Below, piece after piece: positions 11,824 to 22,830 of a DNA stretch of 64,000 nt; the first letter of the stretch is position 1; each line of letters begins with the position of its first letter. A program made the position numbers and the translations under genes. The notes under the pieces were generated by a model that saw only the letters and a program-made list of their open reading frames with translations, searched no databases and had not been told where the DNA came from. The stretch is from CAWAHD01 sp963781785 (GTDB lineage Bacteria; Planctomycetota; Planctomycetia; Isosphaerales; Isosphaeraceae), in the NCBI GenBank assembly GCA_963781785.1, contig CAWAHD010000004.1:496001-560000 (forward strand), written 5' to 3'.

Positions 11824-14121
11824 ATGCGAGTCGGCTGCAGGCGGTTCTGGTCTATCGCGGCGGCAGTGGTACTGGGCGGCAGCACGATGGTCCGGGGCGA
11901 GGACCTCCCCGTGGTGCGCGACGTCGAGTTTCAGCCGCTGTCAGCGCAGGTGAGGCGTGTCGTGGAAGCCCTCGACCTGCTGGGGCAGCCCTTGGGGCGG
12001 GATGAGCGGGCTCGCGTCGATGGGGCCATCGATTCGGTCGGTGGCGAGCAGGCCATCCGTACGATTCAGACTGTCCTGGACAGCCATTGTTTGATCGGAA
12101 TCGAGATCAACGCGGAGAGCCGGGTCAAGGCGACGCAGGGCCCGGCCGCGGCCCGGCTGCTCCAGCACGGGTGGTCCGTCTTCCTGGTGAAGGTCAACAA
12201 CCAGGCGGGAGTCACGGCTGCGCTTGCCGCTCAAAGCCCGAACGCCGGCCCGGTCTATCGACACGCGACCAATCTCCCCGATCCGCCGCAATCCATACGG
12301 CCCGCCGACGTGCTCCAGCGCTGGGCCGAGGTGGCGATGTTCAACGATCGGCCGCTCAAGAAGTCTCTCTCCGGTCTGAGCCTGGAATACCGGATCGTGC
12401 AGATTTACAGCCGGGACGCGGGCAAGCGCGAGGCGCGCTTCGTCTTGGACGTCGGCCAGGGGACCCAGGATCTCGGCTTCCGCAGCGACGTCGACATTCT
12501 CTTCACGTGTGCGCCGGCCGTGGCGGTCGTCCTCGATATCCGGGACGAGGATGGACGACCGACGATCGCCTCGTTCGTTTTCCGCGACCGCATGGGCCGG
12601 GTTTATCCCTCCCCCAGCCGCCGCCTCGCCCCGGACTTCTTCTTTCATCCCCAGGTCTATCGCCAGAGCGGCGAGTCCGTGCTGCTGCCGCCCGGAAACT
12701 ACCAGGTCGAGGTCGCGCGAGGACCCGAATATCTCGTGCAGACCGGATCGATCACTGTCCCCGATTCCAGGAACACAAAAAGCGTTCGCCAATCGTTCCG
12801 CCTCAAACGATGGATTCACCTCGCCAAGCTCAACTGGTATTCGGGCGATCATCATGTTCATGCGGCGGGCTGTGCTCACTACGACAGCCCGACGGAGGGA
12901 GTGAAGCCGGAAGACATGTGGCGCCACATCCTGGGCGAAGACCTCGATGTGGGCTGCGTATTGTCGTGGGGACCTTGCTGGTATGCCCAGAAGCAATTCT
13001 TCAACGGCAAGATCCACCCGCTGTCGACGTCCGAGTACCTGATGCGCTATGACGTGGAGGTGTCGGGGTTTCCCTCATCACACGCCGGGCATCTTTGCTT
13101 GCTGCGGCTCAAGGAAGACGACTACGAGGGAACCACGCGGATCGAAGAGTGGCCGAGCTGGGATCTGCCGGTGCTCAAATGGGGCAAGGCGCAAGGGGCC
13201 GTGGTGGGCTTCTCCCATTCCGGGTGGGGCCTGAAGCTTTCCGACGACAAGCTTCCGTCTTACGAGATCCCGCCCTTCGACGGAATCGGTGCCAATGAGT
13301 ACATCGTCGATGTGGTACACGATGCGGTCGACTTCATCTCGACCGTCGACACGCCGGCCCCGTGGGAGCTCAACATCTGGTATCACACGCTCAACTGCGG
13401 CTATCGGGCCAGGATTTCTGGCGAGACCGATTTTCCGTGCATCTACGGCGAGCGCGTCGGACTGGGGCGCGTGTACGTCAAGCTGCCCGACGGCCAGCTC
13501 GACTTCGATCGCTGGTGCGAAGGGATCAAGCAGGGCCGGTCATACGTCTCCGACGGCCACAGCCACCTGATCGATTTCCACGTAAACGACAAGGAGCCCG
13601 GAGACCCGGCGGGCGACCTCAAGCTGGATGGGCCCGAGACGGTCAAGGTGACAGCCCAGGTCGCGGCCTATCTCGAGCCGGTGATCTCGCCGAAGCGCGG
13701 AAGATTCACGCCCGTCCGCTCGATCAGAAGCCGTACTGGGACCTCGAGCGGCGCGCGAATTGGCGAAACGCGCAAGGTACCCGTCGAAGTCGTCGTCAAC
13801 GGCGTGTCGGTCGCCCAGGCCGAAGTCTCGGCCGACGGCAGCATCCAGGGAATCTCTTTCGACGTGCCGATCAAGAAATCAAGCTGGGTCGCCCTGCGAA
13901 TCTATCCCTCGTCGCACACCAACCCCGTGTTCATCTCGGTCGGCGGCAAGCCCATCCGCGCCTCGAAAAAGTCAGCCGAATGGTGCTTGAAGTCGGTCGA
14001 TCAGTGCTGGTCCAAGAAGGAGCCGGCCATCCGCGCAACGGAGAAGGAAAAGGCCAAAAAGGCTTATGATTTCGCCCGTGAGGCTTACAAGAAGATCCTG
14101 GCGGAATGCTCCGGGGACTGA
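11824..14121 (+). CDS. CehA/McbA-family PHP-type metallohydrolase, exported
   Basis: The protein has about 765 residues from ATG 11824, which has a GGGGGG purine run just upstream and puts a signal peptide (CRRFWSIAAAVVLGG, ending near VRGED) at the N-terminus. After a beta-rich N-terminal domain comes the metal-binding PHP-like core starting with GDHHVHAAGCAHYDSPTEG, followed by further conserved segments (VLSWGPCWYAQKQFF, GFSHSGWGL, DGHSHLIDFHVN). The family includes carbaryl and methyl-carbamate hydrolases in proteobacteria; planctomycetes have many exported relatives of unknown substrate. The stretch from about 13695 to 13755 is out of frame: shifting by one base there gives EARKIHARPLDQKPYWDLER, which fits the flanks, so two compensating single-base errors are likely. 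The protein still reads through, with about 20 wrong residues. Confidence 0.8.
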   Translation: MRVGCRRFWSIAAAVVLGGSTMVRGEDLPVVRDVEFQPLSAQVRRVVEALDLLGQPLGRDERARVDGAIDSVGGEQAIRTIQTVLDSHCLIGIEINAESRVKATQGPAAARLLQHGWSVFLVKVNNQAGVTAALAAQSPNAGPVYRHATNLPDPPQSIRPADVLQRWAEVAMFNDRPLKKSLSGLSLEYRIVQIYSRDAGKREARFVLDVGQGTQDLGFRSDVDILFTCAPAVAVVLDIRDEDGRPTIASFVFRDRMGRVYPSPSRRLAPDFFFHPQVYRQSGESVLLPPGNYQVEVARGPEYLVQTGSITVPDSRNTKSVRQSFRLKRWIHLAKLNWYSGDHHVHAAGCAHYDSPTEGVKPEDMWRHILGEDLDVGCVLSWGPCWYAQKQFFNGKIHPLSTSEYLMRYDVEVSGFPSSHAGHLCLLRLKEDDYEGTTRIEEWPSWDLPVLKWGKAQGAVVGFSHSGWGLKLSDDKLPSYEIPPFDGIGANEYIVDVVHDAVDFISTVDTPAPWELNIWYHTLNCGYRARISGETDFPCIYGERVGLGRVYVKLPDGQLDFDRWCEGIKQGRSYVSDGHSHLIDFHVNDKEPGDPAGDLKLDGPETVKVTAQVAAYLEPVISPKRGRFTPVRSIRSRTGTSSGARIGETRKVPVEVVVNGVSVAQAEVSADGSIQGISFDVPIKKSSWVALRIYPSSHTNPVFISVGGKPIRASKKSAEWCLKSVDQCWSKKEPAIRATEKEKAKKAYDFAREAYKKILAECSGD

Positions 14122-14346
14122 ACGGAAAGCGAACGGTGAAAAGGCAATACGTTTGAGACAACGCCTGCGGATCGTGGACTCAGGCTGAGGTGGGTGTCTG
14201 CCGGGAACTTTCCGAGGCCCGAACGGCCGTCAGTGCCCGGGTTCGCCGCGTCGCGGTTGGGCCGGAGTGCTTCGAACGGCCGAGATCGGTCGCCGCCGCC
14301 GACCACGTTCGGCTTGGCAAACACTATCATTTCAGAGCGTAATACC

Positions 14347-14993
14347 GTGTTAAATAAGTTTATGTGGAGTGCACTGGCGGTGGTCTTGCTGTTGGGGGTG
14401 TCGCGAGGGGCCACGGCTGGGAGCATCACCTTTATTGAGATTGACAGGTACTTTAGTCCGGGGAACACGGGCACGGCGATGATCGACCCCGAGACTCCCT
14501 CCGCCGCGGATGTGAGCCTCAATTTCACGACGCCGGACACGCTCCTCATCCACCTCGGCGTCGATGGCGCCGGGGAATATCTCATCCACACGAATGGAGT
14601 CACGGGCGGAATTGCGAACAACACGCATCTGCCGTGGACGAGCCTCATTTGGGAGGTGGCCGGCCCGCCTGGCACCGTGCCCGACACCATCGGCTTCGAT
14701 GATCCGCAGTACTTCGTCAACGGCGTTATCAATAATCCACGTTGCTTGGCCAACGGCGAAATCGAGCCCGGGTATATCGTGCTTGATCAGGGCACGGTGC
14801 CCGTTGCGCGCAGTACAACATCGACCTGGGATTCGCTACGACCCAGGCCGGAGGGATCACGCTGGCCTACACGCCCGACTTACTTTCGCCTATCCCCGAG
14901 CCTTCGAGCCTGGTGATGCTGGGCGTGGCAGTTGTTGTTGCTCCGATTCTCTTGCGGCGCTACCGCTCGCGCGGTGTGCGCCCCGGGTGTTGA
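14347..14993 (+). CDS. PEP-CTERM sorting-signal protein (one frameshift)
   Basis: The protein begins with a signal peptide (MWSALAVVLLLGVSRGATAG) and has a beta-rich, secreted-looking body of about 170 residues. One base shift near 14805 moves the reading frame so that AQYNIDLGFATTQAGGITLA continues the protein, which then ends in a classic PEP-CTERM tripartite signal: PEPSS, a hydrophobic helix (LVMLGVAVVVAPILL) and a basic RRYRSR end. Such proteins are recognised by exosortase (EpsH) and attached to or released at the cell surface, often with exopolysaccharide. GTG 14347 or ATG 14362 are possible starts and neither has a clear Shine-Dalgarno. The stop is TGA at 14991-14993. No exosortase gene is visible in this window. 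The body matches no enzyme I recognise. Confidence 0.75.
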
Positions 14994-15032
14994 AGAATTG
15001 TGGCTCGCCGTACTGGCCCGACGGTTCGCCGT

Positions 15033-18000
15033 TCACTTCGATTTGAGCGATTCCAGATACGCGAGGAGCGATGCGAAGTCTTCAACCGTCAAGGGATCAG
15101 CCAGTCCGGCCGGCATGATCGACACGGCTCCCTTGGCGCGGGCGTCGATGTCCTTCTTCGCCAGAATGGTCGCCGTTCCCTGGGCGTCCCGCAGCTCGAC
15201 TTCATTGCTCGACTCGCGGACAACAAATCCTTCATACGTTCGGCCGTCGACCGTGGCGAACTTCTGCGGCTCGAAGCCCTGCGCGATCTTGGCACTCGGC
15301 TTCAAGATCGACTCGGTCAGCTCGGCGCGGCTGTAGCGGGCTGCGATGCCCAGAAGCGAAGGGCCCTTGGGGGTTTCGCCCGGCGCCACGGTGTGGCATG
15401 CGATGCAGCCCTGCCGCTGAAAGAGCCGCTCGCCGAGCCTGGCATCGCCTCTTTCCTTGGCCGCACTCGCGAGCACCGATTCAAACGGGATTGATGCGAG
15501 CCTCGGGCCGCGATTGCCGCCGGCAGTTTCACGGTCGAGATCGAGACGAGCGGCCGCGATGCGCCGCTGCCTTCTTTACATCGGCATGTTGATCCTTCAT
15601 GTGGTTCCGGACCTGGAAAGCGTACTTCACCGAATCGGTGCGCCCGATCGCCCTGAGCAAGGTGGCCGCAAGTCTCGGCTCTTTCCACGCCGCCTCGATC
15701 GCATTTTCTGCCTGGGTCTTCGCCCGCACCGGCGCTTTGGGATTTCCGTCCACCGCCAGCAGCACGGCATAAGCCAGCTCGCGCCGCGCGGCGTCTTGGT
15801 CCTCGGCCAGCCTGCGGATCTCGCTCGATCCGCCGCGCCTGACCGCCGTCGTGCACATAGTTTCGCCAGACTTCGAGCAATTCCGGCGCCGGCGTCTCCT
15901 CCTGCCCGATCGCCGCAAGCAGAGTGATGGCTGACCGCTGGCGATGGCCGATCAGTGCTGCGAGAGCCCTGGCGCGTAGCGCCGGCGTCTCCTGTTGCGA
16001 CGACGCGATCCCCTCGAGGAAGCGAATGGTCCGTTCGGTCAGCGATTTGCGCGTGCTCAGAATGCCGACCATCGTGGCCCGTGCTGCCGGATCGAGGCCG
16101 GCCAGGTCGACATCGATGCCCGCCGCCTTGTCGAGCTCGACTTTGTTGCGGACCAGTTCGACCAGGAAGCGCGCCGGCCGACGGCGTGTCGGCCTTATCC
16201 AGAGCGCTGGCCAGCGCCTGCTCGATCGGACCGGTCATCTCCCACGGCGACGGGCTTGTAATAAGGGCCGCTCGTGTCCGGGCCGCGTGGTCCACCAGTC
16301 TCCTTTGTATTCGGCCTCGCGATGGTCGAGCCGGCATAGCGCCTGAAACGCCAGCCGGCGAATGGCCGGGTCGCGGACCTCTTCCAGTTTCTTGATCAGC
16401 CCGACCGCGGCCTGCGAAGTGTACATCGCCTGGAGGGCGCGGGCTGCCCCGGGGGCGAGGTTCGGTGTCGCGGCGTCGAGTGCCGCCAGGCAGGCATCGT
16501 TGGCACTCGAGCGCCACCAGAGCCTTGATCGCAACGTGAGCGACGAGCGGATCCGAGTCGGCCGTCCGCGCGACGATCGCCCTCGCCTTCTCGACCTTGG
16601 CGAGCCGGCCAAGGCCGACAACCGCCTGGAGCCGCACCCGCGGATTCGCATCGGCAAGGGCTTCTGACGAAAGGCGCTGCCGGAATGTGCGCCGCATCTT
16701 CTTTTCGGTCGGCCAAGGCGCGCAAGGCAAACTCGCGGATCGAGCGGTCAGACGTCAGCTTCACCAGCGTCTCAATGGACTCCTGGCCGAGCAGCAGTTC
16801 GAGCGTGTAAGATCGCCGCGACCCGCGGCGCCAGCGGGCTGCTCGAGCGGGCAATCGCCTCCAGGCTTGGGGCGAAACCGGAATTGTTGCCTCGCCGGAG
16901 GATCTCGCGCTGGGCCGCCAGGCGAAGGACCTGGCTGTCGGATGCGAGCTCCTGAACGAGCTGGGTGTCGTCCATCGCTTTGAGGTTGGGAAACGCCGGG
17001 GGCTTCGTGCCTCGATGCGTCACGCGGATGACGTAGCCGACGTTCGGGCCGACGTAGGTAAAGTCGCGCCGCGCCACGAGGAGATGAAGATCCGCGACAT
17101 TGCCATCGACGTCGATGTCGGTCGGCCGCGGCAGCTTGACGAATGGCTCCTGGCCGGCCGTGAATCCTGCGCCTTTGGCCGTCGAGCGGATGGCGGAACA
17201 CGCCTTCGCGGCCCCACTCGCAGGTGTAGAGTGCATCGCCGTAAGGCTTCGGGCAGCCCGGGCTCCTGGAGATAGAGCGAACCCGTCGGCGAGCCGCCGC
17301 CGTAGTCGGCCAGCGGCTGGACGATCTCGTCGGCGAAGTTCTTGAACAGCGACGGATAGCCGCAGGTGCCCGGTCGGGACAACGTGGCTGAGCCGCACGT
17401 CCCAGCCGTCGCCGTCGTTGGTGTTGTCGCGCGTGAATAGGTTCATGTAGGGGTCGATGGCGACGTCGTAGATGTTGCGCTGGCCGCGCGAGACGATCTC
17501 CAATCCGGTGCCGTCGGTGCGCACGCGGACCACGCCGCCGCCGCGGAATTGCAAGGCCGTGCCATCCTTGCCCACGGCCTTGATGAATCCGTAGTCGCCG
17601 ACGGCGACGTAGATATAATCCATCGATCCCGAGGCGGATGCCGTTGGTGGTGTGGTCGGCGCCGCGGAACTTCAGAGTCGAAGCCGATCCCCTTGACCAG
17701 GTTCTCGGAGCGGTCGGCGACGCCGTCGCCGTTGTCGTCGTGGTAGGCGGTGAGGTCGGGCGGATGCAGCACGTAGAGCGTGTCCGCATCGACGACGATG
17801 CCGCGCGGGCTATCCATCGTGGCGAAGACGTTGAACTTGTCGGCCTTGCCGTCGCCATCGAGGTCGATGCAGCGGACGACCCGGCCGCGGCCCGGGCCGG
17901 GCGTCGAGCGAGCCGTTCTCGTCGACGCCGACAAAAAGCTCGCCGGTGGGTGCCGCCGCCAGGCAGGTCGGGTAGCGGATGTCGGGCGGCTGGGCGAACA

Positions 18001-19314
18001 TTGTGACCTCGAAGCCGGGCGGCGCCTGAATCTCCGAGAGCAGCGCCGGCATTTCGGGCCTGCTTCCGGCGCCGGGCGTCCGCCGTGGTCGCCGCTGGCA
18101 CTCTTTGCGCGCCGTGGACCTGCACCTCAAAGATGCTGGCCCATGCATCCGTAGGCCAAACCAGTCACCGTGATCCGCACGTGACGAATGCCCCTGGCGA
18201 GCGAACTCGTGCGTGCGGTCGTGCGTCCGCACGTCGCTCTTCGTCTGGTCGGAGAGCATCCGTCCAAGTCGTGCCGTCTTCCGAGCCTTCGACCTTGTAC
18301 CGGTACAGGACGCCGTCCTGTTCCCAGAGGATGCGGATGCCGGTCAAGTCTTCGGGCTTTCCCAGGTCGACCTGCCACCACTGCGGGCTGGATTCACCGC
18401 TCGCGCACCAGCGGGTGTCGGGGTTGCCGTCCACGGCGGCGCCCGGTCCGTGATCGGGGCTCTGCGTGGACGATGCCATCGCCGGCCTGTCCCTCGATAG
18501 ATCTTCGGGGAACCACGCAGTCGCGGCTTTCAGATAGCGCTCGTCGAGCTTGTCGACGGCCCAGAGCAGGCCGCGGGTGACGAGGTCGAGGTAGCGAGGG
18601 TCGGCGACGGTGGCGTTGTTGTGGCCCAGGGTCGTGCCGAAGACCCTGGTCTTGCCGTTATAGGTGTTGGTCCAGGCAACGATGGAATCGGCGCGGCCCT
18701 GTTTGCCGCGGGCCAGTGCGTGGGCGGTGGGCTCGAGCTTGCCGGCGGCGTTGTTGTAGAGCTCTTCGTTGACCGTCGTCCAGTCGCCCAGCGGCTTCGT
18801 GATCGGGCTCTCGCGGTCGACGAACGACACAGCGATCGGCTGCTGCGGACCGTGCCCGGTGGAGATCAGGCCGGTGAACTGCATCCAGGGAGTGGCCATT
18901 CTTCGGTTCCAGCCCTCGGTGCGATAACAGTGCATCGCGCAGTGGAGGACGACGCCGGGAAGTCCTTCCTTGTGGGGCTTGAGGATGCGTGTCAATGACG
19001 GCCTTGTCCTTGACGTCAGAGGAACATTCGTCGTGCACGATGACGTCGAAGCCCTTGGCCCAGTCAGGGTTGTCGTAAACCGGGTTCTTGTGCCTGGTCG
19101 TGTCGTCGCGGTCATAGGCAATCGTCCACTCGATGTGAGTTCGCTGGGCAATGCCTCTGGTGAGGATGTCTTTCTGGTTGGCATAGTCGTGGCAGCAACC
19201 ACCGATGACCAGCAGGGCGCGGATCGGTTTGGGCGGCTCCTGTGCCGCCACCGAGGTGGTCGGCCATGCGATCGAACACAGAAGTATGAACAACGCTCCA
19301 ACCTGGATCTTCAT
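15033..19314 (-). CDS. Giant ThuA / F5-8C / PVC-type dehydrogenase / HEAT / cytochrome c protein (many frameshifts)
   Basis: Fragments in all three minus frames join into one protein of about 1,425 residues. Order: signal peptide (MKIQVGALFILLCSIAWP); ThuA-type glutamine amidotransferase-like domain (IRALLVIGGCCHDYANQKDI); F5/8 type C discoidin-like domain (WWQVDLGKPEDLTGIRILWE); beta-propeller of the PVC membrane-bound dehydrogenase type (APPGFEVTMFAQPPDIRYPT, NGIRLGIDG, VGDYGFIKAVGKDG); HEAT/PBS-like repeats from about 16950 to 15550; and a C-terminal cytochrome c domain with CIACH haem motif at about 15415. I count at least ten frame switches. The architecture matches planctomycete and verrucomicrobial proteins thought to act in periplasmic sugar oxidation with electron transfer to the attached haem; the substrate is unknown. 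The gene stands alone, facing the PEP-CTERM gene. The continuous domain order across so many shifts argues for poor local sequence rather than decay. Confidence 0.8.
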
Positions 19315-19623
19315 GGTGAAAACTCACTTTTTCTCGGGCGGCCGCTCGCCCCGGCGGGCGCACCACCGTGGCATTGGCCGGAACGACGATACATGACTTC
19401 CGGAGAAAATACATTTAACCACGGAAAACACGGATTCTCACGGAAACAATCAAAAAGTCGTAGAGAACCGTCAATGGGACTCCCCTTGCGGACAAGACAT
19501 TCTGGGATTGCACGCATCTCTCACTCATGGCCGCGTGAAGTATATACTACTGACCACGCCTCGTTCCGTCGAAGGGTCGTATCGTATCAAGTCCATCAGT
19601 GGTTGATTTCGGGAGGCACCGTG
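19315..19623. other. Divergent intergenic region at the left border of the glycan island
   Basis: Just over 300 bases lie between the two divergent starts. A relatively AT-rich stretch with ACCACGGAAAACACGGATTC (about 19421-19440) resembles widespread short intergenic repeats, but only one copy was seen here. GGGAGG near 19612 is the ribosome-binding site of the next gene. No gene was seen. Confidence 0.4.
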
Positions 19624-20389
19624 ATGAACGACCACGACGCAGAGCTCGCCCGCGGGTTCGACGCCCAGGCGCCAAAGTTCGAGCGTGCGCCGGTGCAAAG
19701 CGACCCGGCTGCGCTCCGGTGGCTGGTACGCGAGGCCGCCTTTCCGACGGGGGGGCTGATCCTCGACGCCGGCTGCGGCCCGGGCCTGGTTGCCGAAGCG
19801 TTTCTGGACGCCGGCTACCGGCTGGTCGGCGTCGACCTGTCGCGTGAGATGGTCGAGCGTGCTCGACGACGGTGTTCGCAGTTCGCCGGCCGCGCGACAT
19901 TTCTCCAGGTGTCGGTGTTCGATGGCTCGCTCGAACCGCTCGGCCCGTTCGACGGAGCGATCTCGCGCTACGTGCTTCATCATGTCGTCGCCCCGGCCGA
20001 CTTCCTGGCGCGGCAGATCGAGCTGCTGCGGCCCGGGGGAATCCTCGTCGTGAGCGATCACCTCACCGACCCGCACCCGGACCGGGCGGCCTATCACGGG
20101 GCGCTCGAAGTCGCACGCGACCGGACGCACACCCGCAACCTGACCGGTGGCGAGCTCGTGGATCTCGATCGCGCGCGCCGGCCTCACCGACATTCGCCTG
20201 GTCGAGGAACCGTTCACGCTCGACTTCGACGAGTGGTTTGACCGGGGAACGCCGGGGGATACCAAGGAGTCCGTACGCGCCCGGCTGCTGGCGGGGCCGG
20301 CCGTCCGAGGTTTTTGCCCTCATCTTCTCGAGAATGGCTCGATCCGGATCGACGGTGTCCGCGCAGTTGTGCGAGGAATCAAGCCGTAA
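19624..20389 (+). CDS. Class I SAM-dependent methyltransferase (one frameshift)
   Basis: ATG 19624 is preceded by GGGAGG at good spacing. The N-terminal half shows the Rossmann motif I (LILDAGCGPGLVAEAF), then GVDLSREMVERAR and the core strand DGAISRYVLHHV, followed by LLRPGGILVVSDHL, all typical of Methyltransf_11/25 enzymes. The frame shifts near 20160, after which LIARAGLTDIRLVEEPFTLD completes the domain and the protein ends at 20389, about 255 residues in total. It is the first gene of the glycan island and lies about 95 bases upstream of the first GT2-GT4 fusion on the same strand, so a sugar or small-molecule acceptor is likely, but nothing in the sequence identifies it. Confidence 0.8.
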
Positions 20390-20484
20390 ACTCGACGTGA
20401 TCGGGATAATTGGCAAAAGCCGCCGCCTCCGCGAGCCGATGAATGAGATGATCGGCTTGGCTCACTTCAGACACGGAGGTCGCC

Positions 20485-22588
20485 ATGTCAACGGCCAGGA
20501 TGGCCGACGTCATCGTTCCGGTCTATCGCGACACGGGAATGACGCTCCGCTGTCTCGAAAGCGTTCTGACGCACAGCGGCCCGGCACTTCGGTCGCTGAT
20601 CGTCGTCGACGACAGGTCGCCCGAACGACACATGTACGAGACGCTCGCGCGGCTCGCGTTGTCGGATCCGCGGGTGCGCCTGTTCCGCAACAAGACCAAT
20701 CTCGGATTCGTCGCAACCTGCAACCGCGGACTCGCCGAGCGACAAGGCGACGCCGTGCTGCTCAACAACGACACGATCGTCACGCCGGGCTGGCTCCAGG
20801 AGCTCGCTGATGTCGCACACGCCGATGCGCGGGCCGCGTGCGCGTCGCCCCTCTCAAACTTCGCGTCGATCTTCTCCGTGCCGGTCTTCAACGAAGAAAC
20901 ACCGGCCAACCTGGTCGATTGTGAGACTGTCAAGAAAGCCTGCGCGGGCCTCCCGCGCTGGACGAACGTACCCACTTGCCACGGGTTTTGCATCTACCTC
21001 AAGGCCATGGTTCTCGACCTGATCGGCGCGCTCGATGAGACGTTTAGCCCGGGCTACAACGAAGAGAACGACTGGGTGATGCGCGCCCAGGCACTCGGCT
21101 TCGTCGCCAAGCGTGCCAATCACGCGCTCGTCTATCATCTGGGCAGCCAGTCCTTCGGCGCCGCCCGCATCGCCCTTCAGGAGCGCAACGATCGCTTGAT
21201 GGCCGAGCGCCACCCGCACTATCGCCCGCAGATCGACCGCCATCGCTATACGCTCGACTGGCGGCTCCCGCCGCACGCGGTGCGCATCGAATCGGGTGGT
21301 AGCTTGCGCATCGCGCTCGACCTGCGTCATCTTCCCGTGATCCCCGTCGGTGCGAGCACTTATGCGACGTGTCTGGCACATTACCTGGCGGCCCTGCCCG
21401 AACTCGAGCTCACACTCATCGTACGCGAGCCGTCGCAGGCCGCAGGGATTCCCGGGCGCGCCGTGACCGCCGACATGATCATGGAAGACGTGGAAATCAT
21501 CCACAAGCCCGCCCAGGTCTTCGACCGTTCCGAGTTGCGGCTCTTGTTCGAGACGCCCGCACATTGTGTGATCACTCACCTCGACCTGATCGCGCACCGC
21601 GCCAGGGGATCTTTCCCTCTCAGGAAGACGCCGATCGCTATCGCGCCACCAGCGCATCAGCGCTCCGAGCCGCGCAGGCGATCCTTGTCCTCTCTGAAGA
21701 CACCCGGCACGAGATCGCGACGGAATTCGGTCTGCCGCCCGAGGAGATCGCCGTCACGCCGCTGGGGGTCGATTTCGACCGGATCGCCCAATACGCGGAA
21801 GACGACAGCTCGCGGTCCGCGGATCTCGTTCCGGCCGGCCGTTTTTTGTTGTCCGTCGCGACCGGCTTTCCGCACCAGAACGTTAAGAATCTCATCGCCG
21901 CCTATGCACGGCTCCGCGAGCGGTGGAAATTCGAGGGCAATCCGCCGGACCTCATCCTCGTCGGGAGTGCGGCATCGATCCGGGCCGGACTCTATCGCGA
22001 GCTCCCGGCCGAGCCCGCGGCGGGCATTCACTACCTGGGCGCGGTCGAGGACGACCGCTTGCGGGGCCTCTACCGATATGCCGATGCCCTCGTCTTTCCG
22101 TCGGTGTACGAAGGCTTCGGGCTGCCCATTCTCGAGGCGATGGCTGCAGGCACGCCCGTCGTCGCCCTGCCGATCTCATCTGTGCCGGAAGTCGGCGGAG
22201 ACGCGGTCGTGTACGCCGAGGGAACGTCACCGCTCGATCTCGCCATCGCCATCGAGCGGGTCGCCGGCGACCCCGACCTGCGCACGAACTGAAAGTGCGC
22301 GGTCCTGCCCGCGCAAGGAGCTTCCGCTGGGAAGAAACGGCGAAGCTCACCGTAGCTGCTTACAAAGCTGCGATCCTGCGACCCAGCGAGCGGTCGCTGC
22401 GGGCGCGCCAGCAGCTCGGCGAGATCATCATGTCGTGGTCTCATCATGGCCTCGCGGAGCTGAAGGCGGCCCAGGCGCCTCCGGAGAGCAACGGAATCCG
22501 CAATGCGCTCTGGCACCTGAACCGCGCCGTCCACACGCGCGTGCGACGTGACGTTAGTCGCGTGCTCACGAAATCCCGCATGTTCTGA
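20485..22588 (+). CDS. Bifunctional glycosyltransferase GT2-GT4 fusion, paralog 1 (two frameshifts)
   Basis: About 700 residues. Residues 1-260 form a GT2 (GT-A) domain: ADVIVPVYRDTGMTL, nucleotide-binding VVDDRSPE, DXD-like LLNNDTIVTPGWL, and the catalytic-base region EENDWVMRAQALGF. A GT4 (GT-B) domain follows, starting at IALDLRHLPVIPVG and containing AVTPLGVDFDR, GFPHQNVKNLI and the donor-sugar site EGFGLPILEAMAAGTPVV. A tail of about 90 residues ends VHTRVRRDVSRVLTKSR. Frames shift near 21602, where comparison with paralog 2 shows one C missing from GCCCAGG, and near 22287, where one G is missing in ACGGAACTG. Both catalytic halves look intact, which makes this the reference copy for the family. 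Translation starts from ATG 20485 after ACGGAGG. Confidence 0.85.
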
Positions 22589-22591
22589 CAT

Positions 22592-22784
22592 TGGTGAGAC
22601 GTACCTTTTGCAACGAAATCGCCACGATATCCAGCCTGCCTCGTTCGACGTGCTCTTCGCTGTCGCGTCGACCCACCATGTTTTGAATCTGGAGCACCTT
22701 TTCGCGGCCGTGCATAGTGGTCTCAAGGATAACGGGTGGCTCGTGATCCTCGACATCGTCGGCCAGAGCCAGGTGCTGTTCTGA
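22592..22784 (+). pseudogene. Remnant of a class I SAM methyltransferase (C-terminal piece)
   Basis: A short coding-like piece in the frame ending at 22784 shows the middle strands of a Rossmann methyltransferase: SFDVLFAVASTHHVLNLEHL, then FAAVHSGLKDNGWLVILDIV. The SAM-binding N-terminal half and the C-terminus are missing, and the piece overlaps no complete gene. It sits directly after the first GT2-GT4 gene and before the minus-strand sulfotransferase, which suggests a decayed methyltransferase of the island. No proper start is visible. Confidence 0.6.
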
Positions 22785-22830
22785 AAGGAGAATGCGAATT
22801 CCAACAGCGGCCGCCGCATGACCGCACGGC

